From Symbiodinium natans (Eukaryota > Sar > Dinophyceae > Suessiales > Symbiodiniaceae): DNA of 64,000 nucleotides. The DNA lies in contig CAJNDS010002374.1 in assembly GCA_905221605.1 (NCBI GenBank), forward strand, positions 126,001 through 190,000. Reading direction: 5' to 3'. A model generated the notes under the pieces. That model was not told where the DNA came from, ran no database searches, and saw nothing but the letters and a program-made list of their open reading frames with translations. This document shows, piece by piece, positions 1 to 14,298 of this stretch (its first letter is position 1; each line of letters starts with the position of its first letter). The position numbers and the translations under genes were made by a program.

Positions 1-1960
1 CTGCACAGGCGTGGCTCGCGCATGAGGACCGTTTTACGCCGATGCGGCCTTGCGTCGACCCGAAACCATGAAGCCTAAACCCTACGTAAAGCCCTGAACC
101 CTACAGAGTTGCTTATGTTGCTTCTTTTTTTCCTAACTTTGCAGACAAATAATGTCGACCCTAGAACCCGAAGAGTGGAGGAGGACAGCAACGAGCAACA
201 GAGCGGAGTCGATTTAGCATGTGCCCTTGGGGCCCGTAGTGACGTACAGCCCCCAAACCCCGTGACGCATGCGACGTGGCCTCATGGGCATCTTCTTTGC
301 GCATCGCGGGATCTGTTGACGTTGTGGGGATAATGTCGTGTTCCGCTGCATTTGCTCAGTTCCGGGTTGTGGGCTTTTGCCGCTTAGGCCCAGAGGCGAA
401 CTTGGGCGAACTTGGGCGAACATTTACTGAACCTGGCGCCATATCCAAAGGTTTTTGGGCTTGGGGTTTGCGTCCCGACCGCTGTGGGCAGAACACACGG
501 CCACTTGCAGTTTCACGGCCAGGCAACTAGACGTGACGCCCTGCGTCTTCGACGCAGCTTAGGACTTCTGAAAAATTGGCAACCGGTAGAGAACTGCGTC
601 TGGCCCTTTCAATCGGAACCTTCGAAATTAGGCGAATCGGTTCCTGAAACAGCTCCGGGTACCAGAGACAAAGAAGCCTTGCAGCCGCCTTCTGTTGTGG
701 CGCGTGCTCACGAGCTTTGAGAAACAGATGCGCCTCACGAATTCAGTACTCTGTCAAAACTAGCAGCCCGAGCTCTTGCACCCTTCGGCAGCCCCAAACA
801 GAAATCACGAAGACAGCATGGACCAGCGGAATCCCGGACAAGGCATGTACATGGGTGGGCATGGACGGCTGCAGGGCTGGGCCTTAAGGTCGTCAGAAAC
901 TTTGGGGTGTAGGAACCAGAGTGAGTGCTGGGGCAGGCATTAGTGCATTAGAGACTGCACGTGCTGGTGCGATCGCAGCCGCAGATGCGCTGTCTCAGGG
1001 GGCGTATTTGCCTGTGCAGCAACATCAAGGCTTTCTGAGCGAACAGCTGCAGTGCATTCTCGGCTGCAAGGCGCGTTATCTGGTTGAACACTGAGACTGG
1101 TAAGAACTCGAGCTTGAACATACGGCCGCAGAGCTCAAGCACCGGCCTTGCCAACCTTGCCGATTTTCAGTAGCTGTGTAGGTTCTGGATTCGGGATTGA
1201 GACCTACGCTTAGAGCTTAAGGCATCCATGTTCTGCGCCGTGGGAGAAACCCGGATATCCTTGTCACAACTCCCTCGCGAATCTTCATCAAATCTTCAAG
1301 AAGGCTTGATGAATTGGAAGTCACTGAGCAAAGGCATGAAACAAGCCTGGGCCCGGGTGCCGTACATTCTAGACCCTAGACCGTCCACTTGGCGGAACCA
1401 CCCGAAGCTTGTGGACCATGCGAACGGCGCACGCATGGTTGACGGCGACAGCTTGTGGCCCAGAACCCCGAAGCCTTAACGCCATGTACAGCCAACAGCA
1501 CATTCTTCAAGTCAATCGGCTTCGGGTTGAAACACACCGGGCCCTGCGTCCATGCTTCGAAAAGTGCTGCTCAAAAGCAGATGAGGACTTGAGCTTTGGG
1601 ATTTAGGAGCACTTCAGGCACTTCCGGACTCATCCGAAGGCTTTATTTAGGGCTGTATAATCGGACTTTAGGATTCCCGTGCATCGCTCCTTACGGGGGA
1701 CCATCACCCGGGGACCTTTCCATGGGGGTTAAAGGGATGAAGGAGACGGATGCGGAGGATTTGGAAAGGGCGTTTCTCGCAAGGGGCCATGTGTTTCCAT
1801 GGGTCAGGTTGTCAGGCTTTATCGGGAGGGACATAGGGACCCTCCACAACACAGCCGTCCACCTGGCCCTCTGAGACCCAGAGCCTGAAAGAGCACAAGG
1901 ATTTAACTTCTGAAAGATGGATCCCCCTTTGGTGCTTAGAGGATCTTAAGCTCAGACTGG

Positions 1961-1998
1961 GCTTAGGGCTTAGGGCTTAGGGCATTTGGGCATTTGGG
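1961..1998 (+). repeat. Short tandem GCTTAGG / GCATTTGG repeat
   Basis: Three near-tandem copies of GGGCTTA are followed by two copies of GGGCATTT. The words resemble degenerate TTTAGGG telomere repeats. Confidence 0.7.
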
Positions 1999-4775
1999 AC
2001 TCAGAGCTTCGGACCGCTTCGGGTTCAGCGTGACGGGTCCCACCTAAGCAGCTTAAGCCAGGCATGCCTCCAGACTGCCCCAGCCAGGGGTCGGTCGGAT
2101 CTACAGGTGCAAGGCTGCGGCAGCCAGGATTTGGAGCACTTGGAGCATGTGGAGCCTGGGCCTCAAGGGCTTCAACGGCTCACATGCCTCTAAATTGTCG
2201 CACTAAGCGTGGAGCTCCGAGCCGGCCTTCACGGCAGTTCTCGATTTGGGCGAGTGCATCCTGACGAAGGTACGAACACAAACAGGGACAGACGGGAAAG
2301 CACGGACGGAGGATTGGCAAAGCACACCAAAGACTTTGTTAGACGCTGGAACTTGAGGCTTCTCGGCTTCGGGTTTCCGAAGCTTCTGGTCAAAGTAGCG
2401 GGAAACAAAAAGAAAGGACGAGCAGGGCCTTCAAGGTCTCCCTGAGGTCTCTGCCAAGGTCGCCTTTCTGACACTTGGATGCTCTCGGCATCTCCTGGTC
2501 ATCTAGGCACGCCACGGTTTCCGGACGGGAAGGGGTTCGAAAGGTCTGTTTTGTGCACAGGCCGGGTAGGGCCGGGTGGGTAGGGCCGGGTAGGGCAGGG
2601 AAAGCCAGCCCAAGACTCTGCTGCACGCTCCGCCGAGCACACCGAGGCAACATGGTGCACTGGTTCGCGAGATCAGGGAGTCATCTGGTACGTGGTGGTA
2701 AACCTCCATCCAGAGTGATCACAAGCGGCCAAAGCATCGGAAACCTAAAAACATCCCGAAAGGGGCAACGGTCACAAATGTGCGCTAGGCGTCGACTAGG
2801 CCTGTGCTATGCCTCTGGTACGCTTACAGTAGCTGGCACTTGACGGAAAGGTGATCGCAAAAGGTAGGGACTGTATGCCACACAGACGGCGCTTGAAGTA
2901 GCCACACCATGTACAGAGTGCCTGCCACGCAGCAAAAACCCTTGGAAACCTTGCGAAACCTTTGGAAACCTTAGACCTGCCTCCGAACGTTAGACCGCAG
3001 ATCTCGCTGCAACACGAAACATCCGAAACCTGAAGGCACAAACGCTGCAAAGAAGCCGAGGACGCCTTGTGGCCTCAAGGCCACTTCAATCCAGGGCCTA
3101 AGAGACTCTAAGGGGGCCACAAAGATGCACGAGTGTCCAGACGTCAAGACTTGGCACACACCTTCTCAGTGCTTTCAGGTTGCGGATATGGGGTGTAAGG
3201 AGGCCGAGGGCTGAAGGTTTGAGCTTCGGCTTAGGGTCGCAACCCTCAAACAAAACTTGTTTCCATCTCCCAAGGTTGGGAAGGCATGGACGAGAGGAGC
3301 AACGGCCGTCAGAGCAACGGAAAGCCTAACATTCCCTGGGCTTTAGGACCGTTGAGTGAAGCGCGTCACTCCTGTACGAAGCTTCGTGGAAAACTGTGGG
3401 GCCAGCCTGCGCTTGTGAGCCTCTCTTCTCGTGCGCATCAGATCTGAAACGCTGGCACGGCACCGGCAACGCGCCAGCCACGAAGGAAGCGACGTGGAAT
3501 AATTTCTTAGCAAGTTGACACGTTGCAAGTTCACGCAAGTCTTGACCTTTTACTCCACCAAAGATCCGGGCTTAAGACAGGGGCGGCGCAGAAAAGTCGA
3601 CGAACTGAAAGGGATCTCCTCCCTCGACCAACAGCGGATAGCACATGCACGCAAGCATCATTCTGTGCTGAAAGCAATCACGGAGCTGCCTTGCAAGCGC
3701 GCAGCTTCTCTCTCTCACCTAAGAACATAACAACGAAGTCACGGAGACCCGCACATCAACCACATTTACCGGAACCAGATCTGTCACGCTTAGGTGCGCC
3801 ACCTGCAGAACGACGACGGTTGACTTTGACTGTAATTTGCCATGGGTGCGGGGCCTAAGCATGCCTCCGCAAGTCTCTGCAGGTTTCCCAGGATGCACCA
3901 AGCCATGTGCGACGAACCCAAACGAACCAATGCACCACAAACGAGAGCAAAGCTTGAAAAGCTCGAGCGAGTACACGATTAGGTTGAGGTTCTCGCTTGT
4001 GCACTGCATGCCTCGGCCGGGCCATGAGGTCATGTCTTGGCATCCGATCAGACATGTAACGCATCCTTAGATTTGTTTGGCCATCATCAGCTCTCTTCCG
4101 AAGGACTGGGCGACGATTAAAACTGCAAGGGTGCGCTGCTGTGTACTGAGGCTGGCCCCTGGCACGCCCAAGAAGTTGGAGCTCAGAGAAGTCAAGCAAT
4201 TCTGGAAGATCTCGAGCCCCCAGCCCGAGCAGCACTGGATAGCACAAGACAAGCAACAACGCGAAGGTACGGAAGGTACGGAGCATTGAGCAACCGCGAT
4301 GAAGTCTGGAAACGTGTTCTACTTGCGACTTGGGGTTCCAACGAGACATGTTACACTGCGAATCCATCTCTTACCCGAACCAAATGCAACCAAATCTGTC
4401 CAAGCCTGCACAGAAGAAGCCACCTCGATTCCCTCGATGGCAGGCATGAGGCATGGCCCTTCCATCACGTGGGGCTCGTGGGGGGCTCGTGGGGGGCTAC
4501 ATGAGTTCTGGCTTCCCAGGCGCAAGGAAGGCGAAGTCTGAGAGCAAACAGGTCAGCTTTCGGCCTCCGGAAAGGAAGTGCCAACACAGCTCAATGCACA
4601 TGGACAAAAAGCCCCCCAAAAGGATGACAAAAGGTGCGGGTAACGACAGAGGGTTCAAGGACTCTTCGGGGAACCTGAATTGTCTGAGCCGCCTTGCTTA
4701 CCACCTCATCCGTGTTCCTCGAACCCTACATCAATCCCACGGCGACAGGCCAAGCTGGAATCTGCATTGAATCTG

Positions 4776-4833
4776 CATCATTCGCATCATTCGCATCATT
4801 CGCATCATTCGCATCATTCGCATCATTCGCATC
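4776..4833 (+). repeat. 9-bp minisatellite ATTCGCATC
   Basis: About six perfect tandem copies of a 9-bp unit. The period is a multiple of three, so all frames stay open, but nothing else nearby suggests that it is translated. Confidence 0.9.
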
Positions 4834-5193
4834 CTCATTCCAGCACCTAATTTGCAAGCAACGTCCGCAGTATCCGCAGCTCATCAGTAGGTTAGGCGAT
4901 ACACACCTGAACCAAGCATCTGGAAAAGCGCCTTGGATTTGCCAATTTGCGGTTGAGGGCTCAAAAGGTGTTGGGCTCAAACGCCTTGACGGTCCCTACC
5001 ACCTAAACCCTATCAGGGGACGGGAGCTTGATGTATCAAGGCCAGAGGATCAAAGGCCGCCCGCCTCACCAAACCCGTTTGTCCAAGCTCCTACTTCGCA
5101 AGTCCGCAGTTCAGGGCTTGCTTTGGGATTTCGGGTTCTGTGGGCTGTGGGCAACGATGATTGGTGGTGAGAGCTAGGAGGTCACCGAGGTCT

Positions 5194-5230
5194 CAAGAAA
5201 CCTCGAAACCTCGAAACCTCGAAACCTCCA
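5194..5230 (+). repeat. 8-bp minisatellite GAAACCTC
   Basis: Four tandem copies of GAAACCTC with a decayed fifth. The word CGAAACCT also occurs singly elsewhere in the first 9 kb. Confidence 0.8.
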
Positions 5231-8200
5231 AACTTCGAAAGCTCTGTACCGCAGGCATTCTCAAACCCTCGCAGGCACACGACGGCTATTCTGAGTCTGA
5301 CATGAACTCTCCGCTCGCCCTCAACAGCCAGTCTCAAGAGAACGTACCGGACAAGAACACCTCTTGCGGGCCAAGAAGGAGATCGAGGCCCCGCTCAGGC
5401 ACGGTCCCTGGGGCTGGATTTCACAAACTCCGACCCGGCACGTCCCCGGCACATGTCCAGATTGGGCCCAAACACAGTGTGCCAGGACAGCGACTTTTCA
5501 GAAGCTTGCAACAACTCTCCATCACATCGCTTGGGGGATGTCTCCGGCAGATGGTGAGGATGACACGTCTGGCGTCACCCACTCAGAATTCCAGGCACAC
5601 GCACAGCACCACACCTTCCCACTGCGGCAACTACCCCCTCAGCGTGAGAAGAGTCTCTGACAACAGTTTCTCTCCATGGCTTCGGCGTACATACCCTCTG
5701 CGACATGTATGGTGAGCGTACAACAGGCTTCTCAGAGGGAACTTTGGGCAACGTGCTTCATAGACGGCCTGCACAAGTCACATACATCTTGGCTGCAAAG
5801 TTGGAGTACAGAGGAGATCGCTTCGCAACCGGCGACAGTGACATGGACACGTTGGGAGCAGCATCTGCAATCCTCGAGCTTAGTCACCCTAAGGCCCAAA
5901 CGCGAACTCCTCAAGTGGCTAACGCCAAATCCCTACCCAAAACCCCAAGGGGCTTGCCCCTCGGGCCCTAAAGCTCTGAAACTCTAAGCCTCTAAGCCGA
6001 AGCGTGGCAAGGCTGGGCATCTGCTGCAGCTTCAGTCTGAGAATCTTCCACAAGGTCTCAAGGGCATCAACTCCTAGAAAGCACCCGACGTCAAGGCGCC
6101 AGAAGCTTTAGAGACGCGGCAAGTTAGGGCGTAGGGAACTTTAGGATTCAGTGTCAGATGTGTTCGGAGCATCATCTCGGCACTGCGCTGACTCGCGCAT
6201 CTTGGATTGCAAGGCTCGGGTGCATATGTTGCCGGGCAAAAGAGCCACCTTACATCTTAAAACTCCAAGCCCGAAACCTTGCAGAAACCCCAGATTGTCC
6301 CCCAAGCCCGAGATCCCCGAACCTTAAACTCCTTCCCGGTGCGCCCAGTAGCTCCAGCAGACCCCTTGACGACCGAACCTTGGACCCTGAGCTGCGAACC
6401 TTGAGTTGCCCAGCTCTGTGCTTGCCAAATCTGGGTGGATGTTTAAAAAGTTTAGCCTCAGCCCGCCACGAGGCGACTGCCCGAGTCGTCATCTCAACCC
6501 AAGCAAATCACTGACCAACACGGCCGCCCGGAGAAAACAAGGCTTTCGGAAGCGGGTCGTGCCAAGTGATTGAACCTGATTCACCGGGTTTCTAGGTCTT
6601 CCCTGAGGTGAGAGACCAGCATGAGGAGACTCGGGGTTCCGGCGAAAGCCCGTCAGCTTAGACTTTCAGGCCTGCAAAGAGCCTGGAACAAATACGGGCC
6701 CCGAAAATGACTCTCCGGCCGTCGAGACCCGAGCCGAGACCCGAGCCGAGACCCGAGCCGGCCTTGAAAGCACAGGTTGCAAGCTCTAGATGCTCTAGGA
6801 CTCTAGGACCGCAGGATGGCGATGGCTCTTGGGAAGAAACGATGCTTAGGTTCTCAGAGCCACAAGCTTGACAAGCTGCTCAAAGAAGTACTCGGGAGCA
6901 AACCGGAGCGGGACTTGCCAGCGGGACACATGCAGCGAGCCTCTGAGAAACACCACCGTGACCTGCAGCTTGCTGTCGTTGAACTGCGGCCCACACCGCG
7001 CCCCCAAAGAACCATCGAGAACCGAAAGATGCCTTCTTCGGGTTTTATTTGAACGCCAACTCGGCATAGACTCAGTAGCCCGAAGCAGACACCAAGCTGC
7101 TGTCTGTGCCTGAAAGTTTGGGGCATCGGGTGGGGTATCGGTGATCGGCCCGTCTCACATCGGCAATGCGCAATCTGGTCTGCGCAGCATGCGAGGCGAC
7201 CGTTGCGACTGTTGCGTTCCGAGATACTGAGAGTACTCCCAGGGGCTTGAAGCTCTTGCAGCTCTTGAATGCGTCCCAGGCCATCTCATCCCGAAGTCTG
7301 CCTAGCAAAACCGTCAGATCTTGTCTGTCACCCTCACCGCCAGGAAGGGCACATGAAGCGCGCGAAAACGTGAAAAGAGCTTGACGAGCTTGCGAACCTG
7401 CTGCCCAAACCCGTGTTCACCGTGTTCAAGAGCACGGGTTTGGGGTTTCGGACTGGCTTCGAGGTGAAACCCAAAGGCTTTCTACGGGCGCGGCACCACA
7501 ATGCGGGGAGGAGGCTGCCTCTGCGAAGCTTTGCGCGAGGCACGTTTCTCACACGGCCGAGCGCCTGCAGAGCATCCTTCGACTGCTCAGGAGCCCCCTG
7601 GGGGGCCAGAAAGAAAGCAGAAGCAGAGACAAATACCGGCGGCAATTTTTGCAACTTGCAACTAGACTTTTGAAGACCCTCCGTGGACCGTAGGTGGACC
7701 CGTGGGACACGCAAGAGAGGGCGGTGAAGCTCGGAGCCAAGAGCGAGCCAAGAGCTCGTTCCGGCTTCGCCTCGGTTCTTCTTCGAGGGGAGTTTGCTCA
7801 AAAAGTTCAAAAGTGAATTCTGAATTCTGCAGCTCAGAGTGAGGCTCTAAAGGAGGAGATCTAACCCAGGAAAGGACTTTAGCAAACTTTAAGCAAGCCC
7901 CTGTAGAAGTACCCAAAGACCCGTACATCCCAAACCAAGGCATACAATCATCTGGCTTCTCCATCCTGCTCAATATAATCATCGACCAGGGCACCTGATC
8001 ATTACAACTCCTAAATCTCCAATAGGAGTTCTGAACGAGAGAAGCCCTGGAGGCCCCAACCTTTCAGCTCTACGGCAAGGTGCTCTCTGTGAGGCCGTCA
8101 TCCGATGTGCTAACGCCCCATGCAAGCAACCGCCTCAAGAGATCACGCAATCTCAGGGTGTCGGCTTTAAGGGGCGTGGGAAGCATGGTCTTAAAGTTCA

Positions 8201-9780
8201 GGCTACAACGTAAGCTTTGGGATATTGGCCCACCCTGCAGGCTCGTTCCATTAGCGAAGCCACATTGAGGGCCCAGATAGGGACCAGCTTCATCACAAAC
8301 CACTTCTACTCTTGAGGGCGACGCGAAAACAAAATCAGAAGACACAGAAGTCAACAAGTTCAACTCTACTCCAGCAACACATTGGCCCGTCGCTGTGCAC
8401 AGTCCGGCATACACTAGGATGTAAAGGTTGAAATTGCGAGATGGATTTGCGGCTTTACAAGCCAGCCCAAGGCCACAGAATCCGAGATGATAAGCCCAAT
8501 CCTTCAGGAGAACCATTGAACCCCGTCGCAGAATCATGATGCGGATTTACACAAGGGAGCGCAGGTTCAGCCCTGAAAGCCCTGAAAGAACCTCGGCTTC
8601 GGGTGGGGAAGCCCTAGACATGGCAGCAGATGAGATTCAGGACTCAAGAGTTCATTCAGAGGGGCCACCTTTGACAAAGGTATTCGCGTCGTTGATTTTT
8701 GGAGGTCTGGAGACGAACATGCAAAGATTGCGTGGGATGCAAGCTTTATCGGTTTATGGGGCTAAGGCGTAGATACCTCAGGGCTTACGGATTCAGTCTG
8801 AGAAGCCATTTCCCAGGCTGCGCTCGAGAAGTGAGGTCATCATCAGATGGTCGTTTGGCTCATGAGACCAATGAGACCAGTGGCCTGGGCATGGGTTTCA
8901 GGTTGCATCGTTGTGAAGTGGAGTTTAAGATGGTTTAGGCTTCAGGGATCGCTATTGCCGCAAGTGACTCTCGTGAATCTAGAGTCCAATGCTTAAGGTT
9001 GAGGTCGCGGTTCACGCAGATTCACGCAAGGTCAACGGGGTGATCGCCTCACACCTGGCAACCATGTCTGTCGCATGGGCACTAAGACCAAAACCCTAAA
9101 CCAAACCCGCAATGCGCTGGAAGCGGTAAGGTTTAAGAGACTCCGCGCCTCCTCCGGTGTATCAGGCCAGCGCGAGCGAAAAGGCCCTGATCATCAGGGA
9201 GGCCCTAAACCAACTTGGTTCCTGAAACTTCAAGCCCCATAACGCTCGACCCCCCATGTCCTGAGCTGGAGAAAAACTGGAGAGTGTGTAGATAGATGAC
9301 CAAGTTCCAAAGGGAAAACCAGGATACGAGCCTAAGTTTCGAAGGCAAGCTGTGGGATGAAGTATATTAACACTGAAGGCTCCCACGACTTCAGAACTTT
9401 CTGGAACAGTCCCAGCGTATGTGCACCTGTCACCGAGTGCTAGTCGCTGCCTGACCACCTGGAAGCTTCTGCATGGGAAAGTGGCTGACAAGCGTTTGGG
9501 GGTGAACTACGTGCCATTCGCCAGAAACCCCCCTGGGCCGAGAATTTTTCCGACCCGTGTCGTGCACCGATCGAAACTGATCCCGCCACCCAGATCGCAG
9601 ATTCTCTCACGAACAACAGCAAAAGGGTAAAGGGTGCTGTGCAGCGGCCGGGTCAAGAGCTGCAAAAGGAGCAGGCCCGGGCATGCAGACTAAACTTGTT
9701 CTCTTCTTGGAACATCTGGAACCCGAGGACCGCAATTTTGAAAACGTACAGCCGTGCCGGGAATCGCATACCCATTAGTC

Positions 9781-12480
9781 GTCACGTTCTACGAATTGTT
9801 ATCTGATTCTTGTGCCAGCATGTGTCAGTAAATTAGACAGGTGCGAAAATGCTCGTTCGAACATGTAGTGCATGAGCACACATCCGTCTGTAGGAAACCG
9901 GTGTATATCCTGCGTTGACTCACTGTTCTGTCCGCAGTGCCTCGAGCTGATACTGTAGGTGTAATTGCAAGTCCGATTGCGTTCGTTGCTCGGCAAAGCC
10001 GAAGCAGTTGTATGAACATCCCTTTGGAAGATGTCGAATTTTGATCGAATTTACATGTCTTCTTATCAGGGTTTTTTGTAAACTAGGGGGGAGACGTCTG
10101 TGTGGGAATTATTGTCACTGCGAACAAAGCATTCTAGGGTTCATGAATACTGTCGTCACTCTTGTCGCTCTTGTTTTCTTGAGAGTCGTACAGCGCCCCA
10201 AAACAACAGGTAACCCCGAACAAAGACACACAGCTCACGCCCTAAACCACCCTACACCCTCTTAAGCACGCCAAATAATCACAAACCCTGCCCAGCTCGA
10301 CCTGGCTGGGCTTGTCGGGATCCTTACAAGACTTGCGGTCGTACATGGTCACCGAATTCCCCGATGCTCATTGCAAACTTCGAGTTTCCATGACATGACC
10401 CGTGTCGAAGTTTGTTGGGGGAGGGGGGTGGGGTGGGCCGAAGCTTTTTAAACCCTGGAACTCGAAAGTGGCTGCTTGGCGCTATTGCACTCACGTGTGT
10501 CATCTGCAAGACATGTTACGTGGATGAGAACAAAACAAACGATAAGCTTCGGTACCCCACAAACTAAAGCTTGAAACTACCCGGTGTTCGTAGACATCCC
10601 GCCTTGGCTAATATGAGCGTGAACTTCCTGCACTGGTCGCGGAAAGCCGCTGGGGCAGGTGCGCGGAGGAAACTCCATGGTTTGGTCGTCAACACGCTTC
10701 TCAATCTGCCATTGCTCTATGTCTTGTGTCAAAAACACCAACCAAAGTTCAATTCCATCGACCATTCCAAGCTGAGACGACGTAGCTTCGGCCAGAACGT
10801 TGTGGATCAAGACCGGGAGGGGACTTATACAGTGCTTGTTCAATCAGAAGTGGGCAACTTGCATGATCTTCGACGATGGCTTGAAAGAAGCAGCACAAAG
10901 GCAGCGGGCACGGCCATGTCACAGCCAAAAGTGAAAACAATCTTGTTCGGCTCACAATGCACATGCCCGACCCGGACTGCACATTTCCTAGTCAAAGGTC
11001 GTGGTCCCACCCTGCCAACTCAAACTGGAACGGGCCCCTGACTTGTGGCCACCCCCCGCCCTGATTGTGTGCGCCATAAACCTCGGAAACACCGCATGGC
11101 CGCAAGTAGCCCAGGAGGTTTGAAGCACACAATTCGCTCTTCCGGGAAAGGGCACATTCATTGCCATCCAGGGTGCGTTTTTTGCCCCCGGGACTCATTC
11201 ACCGACTCCCGTTCTGGGTTGGAGTTCCACGCACTCTTACATAGTAGCAGCGTGCGAATGCGCAGCATAAACACGCCTCGCACCGCACATTTCTTTTCTT
11301 GCTGCGCTGTCGCGGAACTCACTTCCGCCCTCTCGGCTACGCACGGTGGCCGACTCCAAAGCACAAAAACAAACGGGGTTAGGTTTAACCCACGTGTTCG
11401 AAGACAACTTGAAAAAAGAGAGAAAAGTCTTCGTGCTCCCATAAACTTTCATATTATAGGGGCACGTGTCAATAATGTTATATGCACGGTGTTCATGCCT
11501 TATTTTCGTACATTCGCTCATATCTTTCTTTTGTCTTTTTAGTTGGACCGTTAAGTGAAGGAAATAAGAATAGAAAAGCAACAAGGAAGAAGATGTGTGA
11601 CTGAATAAGCGATCGCACGCTCGTTCATTCGCACAATGAATCGCCCATGAAGACTGAAAATGTAATCTCTAGCTCAGTTACGAAAAGCTTGCGAAAATAA
11701 GCGCGTTATTTCTAAAGTTTTGGGATCATTGTACGAACCCCGCCACCACCGTCTTCGGCTTCGACGTTCGGGTGTGAGATGCGGATTCAGGCACAAGCCT
11801 GGCATTGGAACAGTTACTTCGAACCATTTAAGCCAACGTCGGTAAATCAGTGAGCGCTCAGTGTGAGAAGAAAGAACGAAGAAAACGGCAAGAATGGGCT
11901 CCCGGCAACGGAAACAGCGCAACAGACAACAAAACCACACAACCCCAACCAAAGTGCGGAGCCGTTCAAGCAACGGCCAAAAGCTACTGCAGCATAGTTC
12001 TGACAGGATCTGACAGGTCCGAGGCATCCGACTCAAAGGTAGCGGAGTCAGACAGTCAGTTTAACAAGCGCCTGTACAAGTCTCTTCCAGAAATGCTGAG
12101 GGCCTGAGTCCAAACCGCAGGTGTTTTTTTTGGCATCGAGCTTCTTTGCCACATCAGCGGCGGTAAGCGATTCAAAACAATTGTTTGTAAAAGGTGAAAC
12201 GTACTAGTCAAAGCAACAAAGAGCAACGACAAAAGGACCAAGAAGGAAGGAGCAGGAAGTTGTACCAGCATTCACCACACATGTGGAGCGAGGGCTGTGC
12301 GGCGGATATCATTAAAAATCAGCAGCCGATCGTGCTTCATCAGCAGGCACGATCCTGATCAGCATTGCAAGCATCGTTCCGTTCAGGCGAGAAACAGACA
12401 GAGCGAATGGTGAGGTATTCACTTCCGCCGTTTTGGCTGGAACAGGTCTGTGCCACAACAGCGGCCTGAGGACCTGCGCC
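9781..12480. other. No gene recognised
   Basis: No convincing coding frame is visible. The part 11,440-11,680 is AT-richer than its surroundings and shares a word block (ACATTC..CATATCTTTC) with the AT-rich island at 39.0-39.8 kb. The minus strand near 12,120-12,190 could read a short AADVAKKL-like peptide resembling one near 13,840-13,890, too short to call an exon. Confidence 0.4.
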
Positions 12481-12710
12481 ATCTTAAGCCCCCCTTCAAA
12501 GGGTCCCTGCAAAGGGGGTCCCTTAGCCCCCCCTCAAGTCCCCCTTCAGCCCCCTTAAGCCTTCCCTTCAAGCCTCCTTTAAGCCTCCCTTTCAGCCCCT
12601 TTTGAAACTCCCTTTAAACCCACTTTAAGCTCCCCTTCAAAGCCCCCTTGAAGCCTCCCGTCCCCCCGTTTTGTCCCCCTAAACTCCTCTTTTCAGCCCC
12701 CTAAATTTCA
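12480..12710 (+). repeat. Degenerate C-rich CCCCTT/AAGCC tract
   Basis: About 230 bp made of imperfect repeats of CCCCCTTAAGCC-like words with strong strand asymmetry (C and T on the plus strand). No coding frame is supported. Confidence 0.75.
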
Positions 12711-12718
12711 AAGGCGTG

Positions 12719-12934
12719 AAACTTGCTGGGCCTTCTGCGGAGGGTTTAGGCAGCAGTTTAAAAGGCCTAATACTTGCTGGGCACTTGCTGGGCCTTTTCT
12801 GGAGGGTTCCGGCAGCAATTTAAAAGGCGTAAGACTTGCTGGGCCTTCTGTGGAGGATTTGGGCAGTAGTTTAAACGGCTGAATACTCGCTGGGCCTTTT
12901 GTGGAGGGTTCGGACAGCAGTTTAAGACGTCGAA
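12719..12934 (+). repeat. 51-bp minisatellite, four copies
   Basis: Four copies of a roughly 51-bp unit begin near 12,720, 12,771, 12,833 and 12,884. Each runs ACTTGCTGGGCCTT, then a GGAGG block, GGCAGCAGTTTAAA and a variable tail. The second copy has an extra duplication of ACTTGCTGGGC. Copies differ by point changes, so the array is not recent. The period is divisible by three and the minus strand stays open, but no partner exon was found. Confidence 0.85.
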
Positions 12935-14295
12935 GAGGCTTAATCGTGTTTGCAATGGGACGCGAACTGGATGCATCGGGCATAAACCTTTGCTGCGTTC
13001 CCGCTCTTTCTAGCAAACAAAGACCCGTGCCATGCGCAAAGCACTTCCTCGGCGTTCTCGCTCTTACTAACCGAGGAAGCGCACAAGCAAGCAAACACCC
13101 ACCTCGCCCCGTCCACGACAGCGAACCAACGCGAGCAACGTCTTAGCGCTCATCAGCCGGCAGGCCTGACGAAAGCAGTCAAGGTCATTCTGGAATGACG
13201 CGCGGCGTTCACCAGGTAAACATTGGTCTTACACAGAACTGAATTCATGCCAACAGAAGATCGAAAAGATTGAGTTACAGAATATGTTATTGCGTTTGCA
13301 GAGGCAAATCGTAAGAAAGCCGGAGCTCTCCTGCAACAGCACGGAAGCCAACAGGTCTGTACAACTACAATTTCAAAACTCATGCAGCGGCAAAAACAGA
13401 CGCACTACAAAGCCGGCTCCGAACAAAGGATCCCAAACTGGAAAATCAAAAATTCCCCGCTGTGCCGCTGTCATCCGAGCTGCTGGAAGAAGAGCGATTC
13501 AGCTGCATCCTCTCTGCCAATGATTGCACGGCAACTGTGCAATGTCCTGACTTGAAAGCAATCCACAGTTATTACAATGATCTTCTTGCAAGCGGGCACT
13601 GGGAAGGAACTGCGCAATACTAAGAAGCCTTGAGCCAAGAGGCTTGAGCCAAAGGGGGTACGGAGTGAACGAGTCACCTCGAAAATGTGAGAGTCCGCCA
13701 GGGAAAGTGTGATGTGCTTCATAGTCGCAACATTCTGCGAAGCAATCACCTCAAGAAGCACAGAAACCGACTATTCCCAACCAAGACAACAAAGACAGGC
13801 AGGATGCAGCAAATTACAAAAGTGAATTAAAGAAGAGCAATGGATTTTTTTTTGGACCATTGCCTCTTTACTACATCAGCAGCGCAGTAGGCCGTTCTTA
13901 GGGATCTCAATGCGAGAGGTGAAACGGAGCAGGTGCGAAAACCAAAGCAAACACACACCAAAACAAACACAAAACACAACCACCAACCAGCAGCAACCCG
14001 AAGAACAGAGCACCAAAAGTCTACGTGTCCCCCGCGCTCAGTACTCGAAGTCGTCGCAGAAGTCCAGGTGTGATCGAGCAGCGCAGAGCATACGGGGGGG
14101 TCGCAAAATGCGAGGGTATGCCAGATCATCAAAACCACCATCATGTAGCCACAGGTGCAAAGAAGGTCAGCCGGCAAGCTGTAATTCGAAGATCGACAAC
14201 AGAATTACCGACCGACACGGTGAGGTACCAGGCGCACAGTGGCGAAAAGGGAAGGTACAAAGTGGCCCAATATCCCAGAGGGAAAGCAAGGCCAG
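12935..14295. other. No gene recognised
   Basis: Mixed-frame short open stretches only. On the minus strand near 13,827-13,900 a CAADVVKRQW-like peptide is preceded by a hydrophobic stretch, but no splice context or family supports it. Confidence 0.35.
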
Positions 14296-14298
14296 CAC

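Larger units (their letters stand above)
1..9780. other. Gene-free stretch with degenerate telomere-like words
   Basis: No reading frame here looks like a protein on either strand: frames are short, overlap in several phases and show no motif. The sequence is instead rich in variants of CCCTAAA/TTTAGGG and CGAAACCT, for example near 61-110, 1961-1998, 5194-5230 and 9092-9110, and in short local repeats such as GACCCGAGCC near 6725-6760. TTTAGGG is the telomere repeat reported for dinoflagellates and plants, so this may be decayed subtelomeric or interstitial telomeric DNA; that is inference. Confidence 0.5.

Noticed and set aside
3855-4367. 170-codon minus-strand frame with a hydrophobic start
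   Set aside because: No family, overlaps other open frames, and lies in the degenerate-repeat region; looks like chance.
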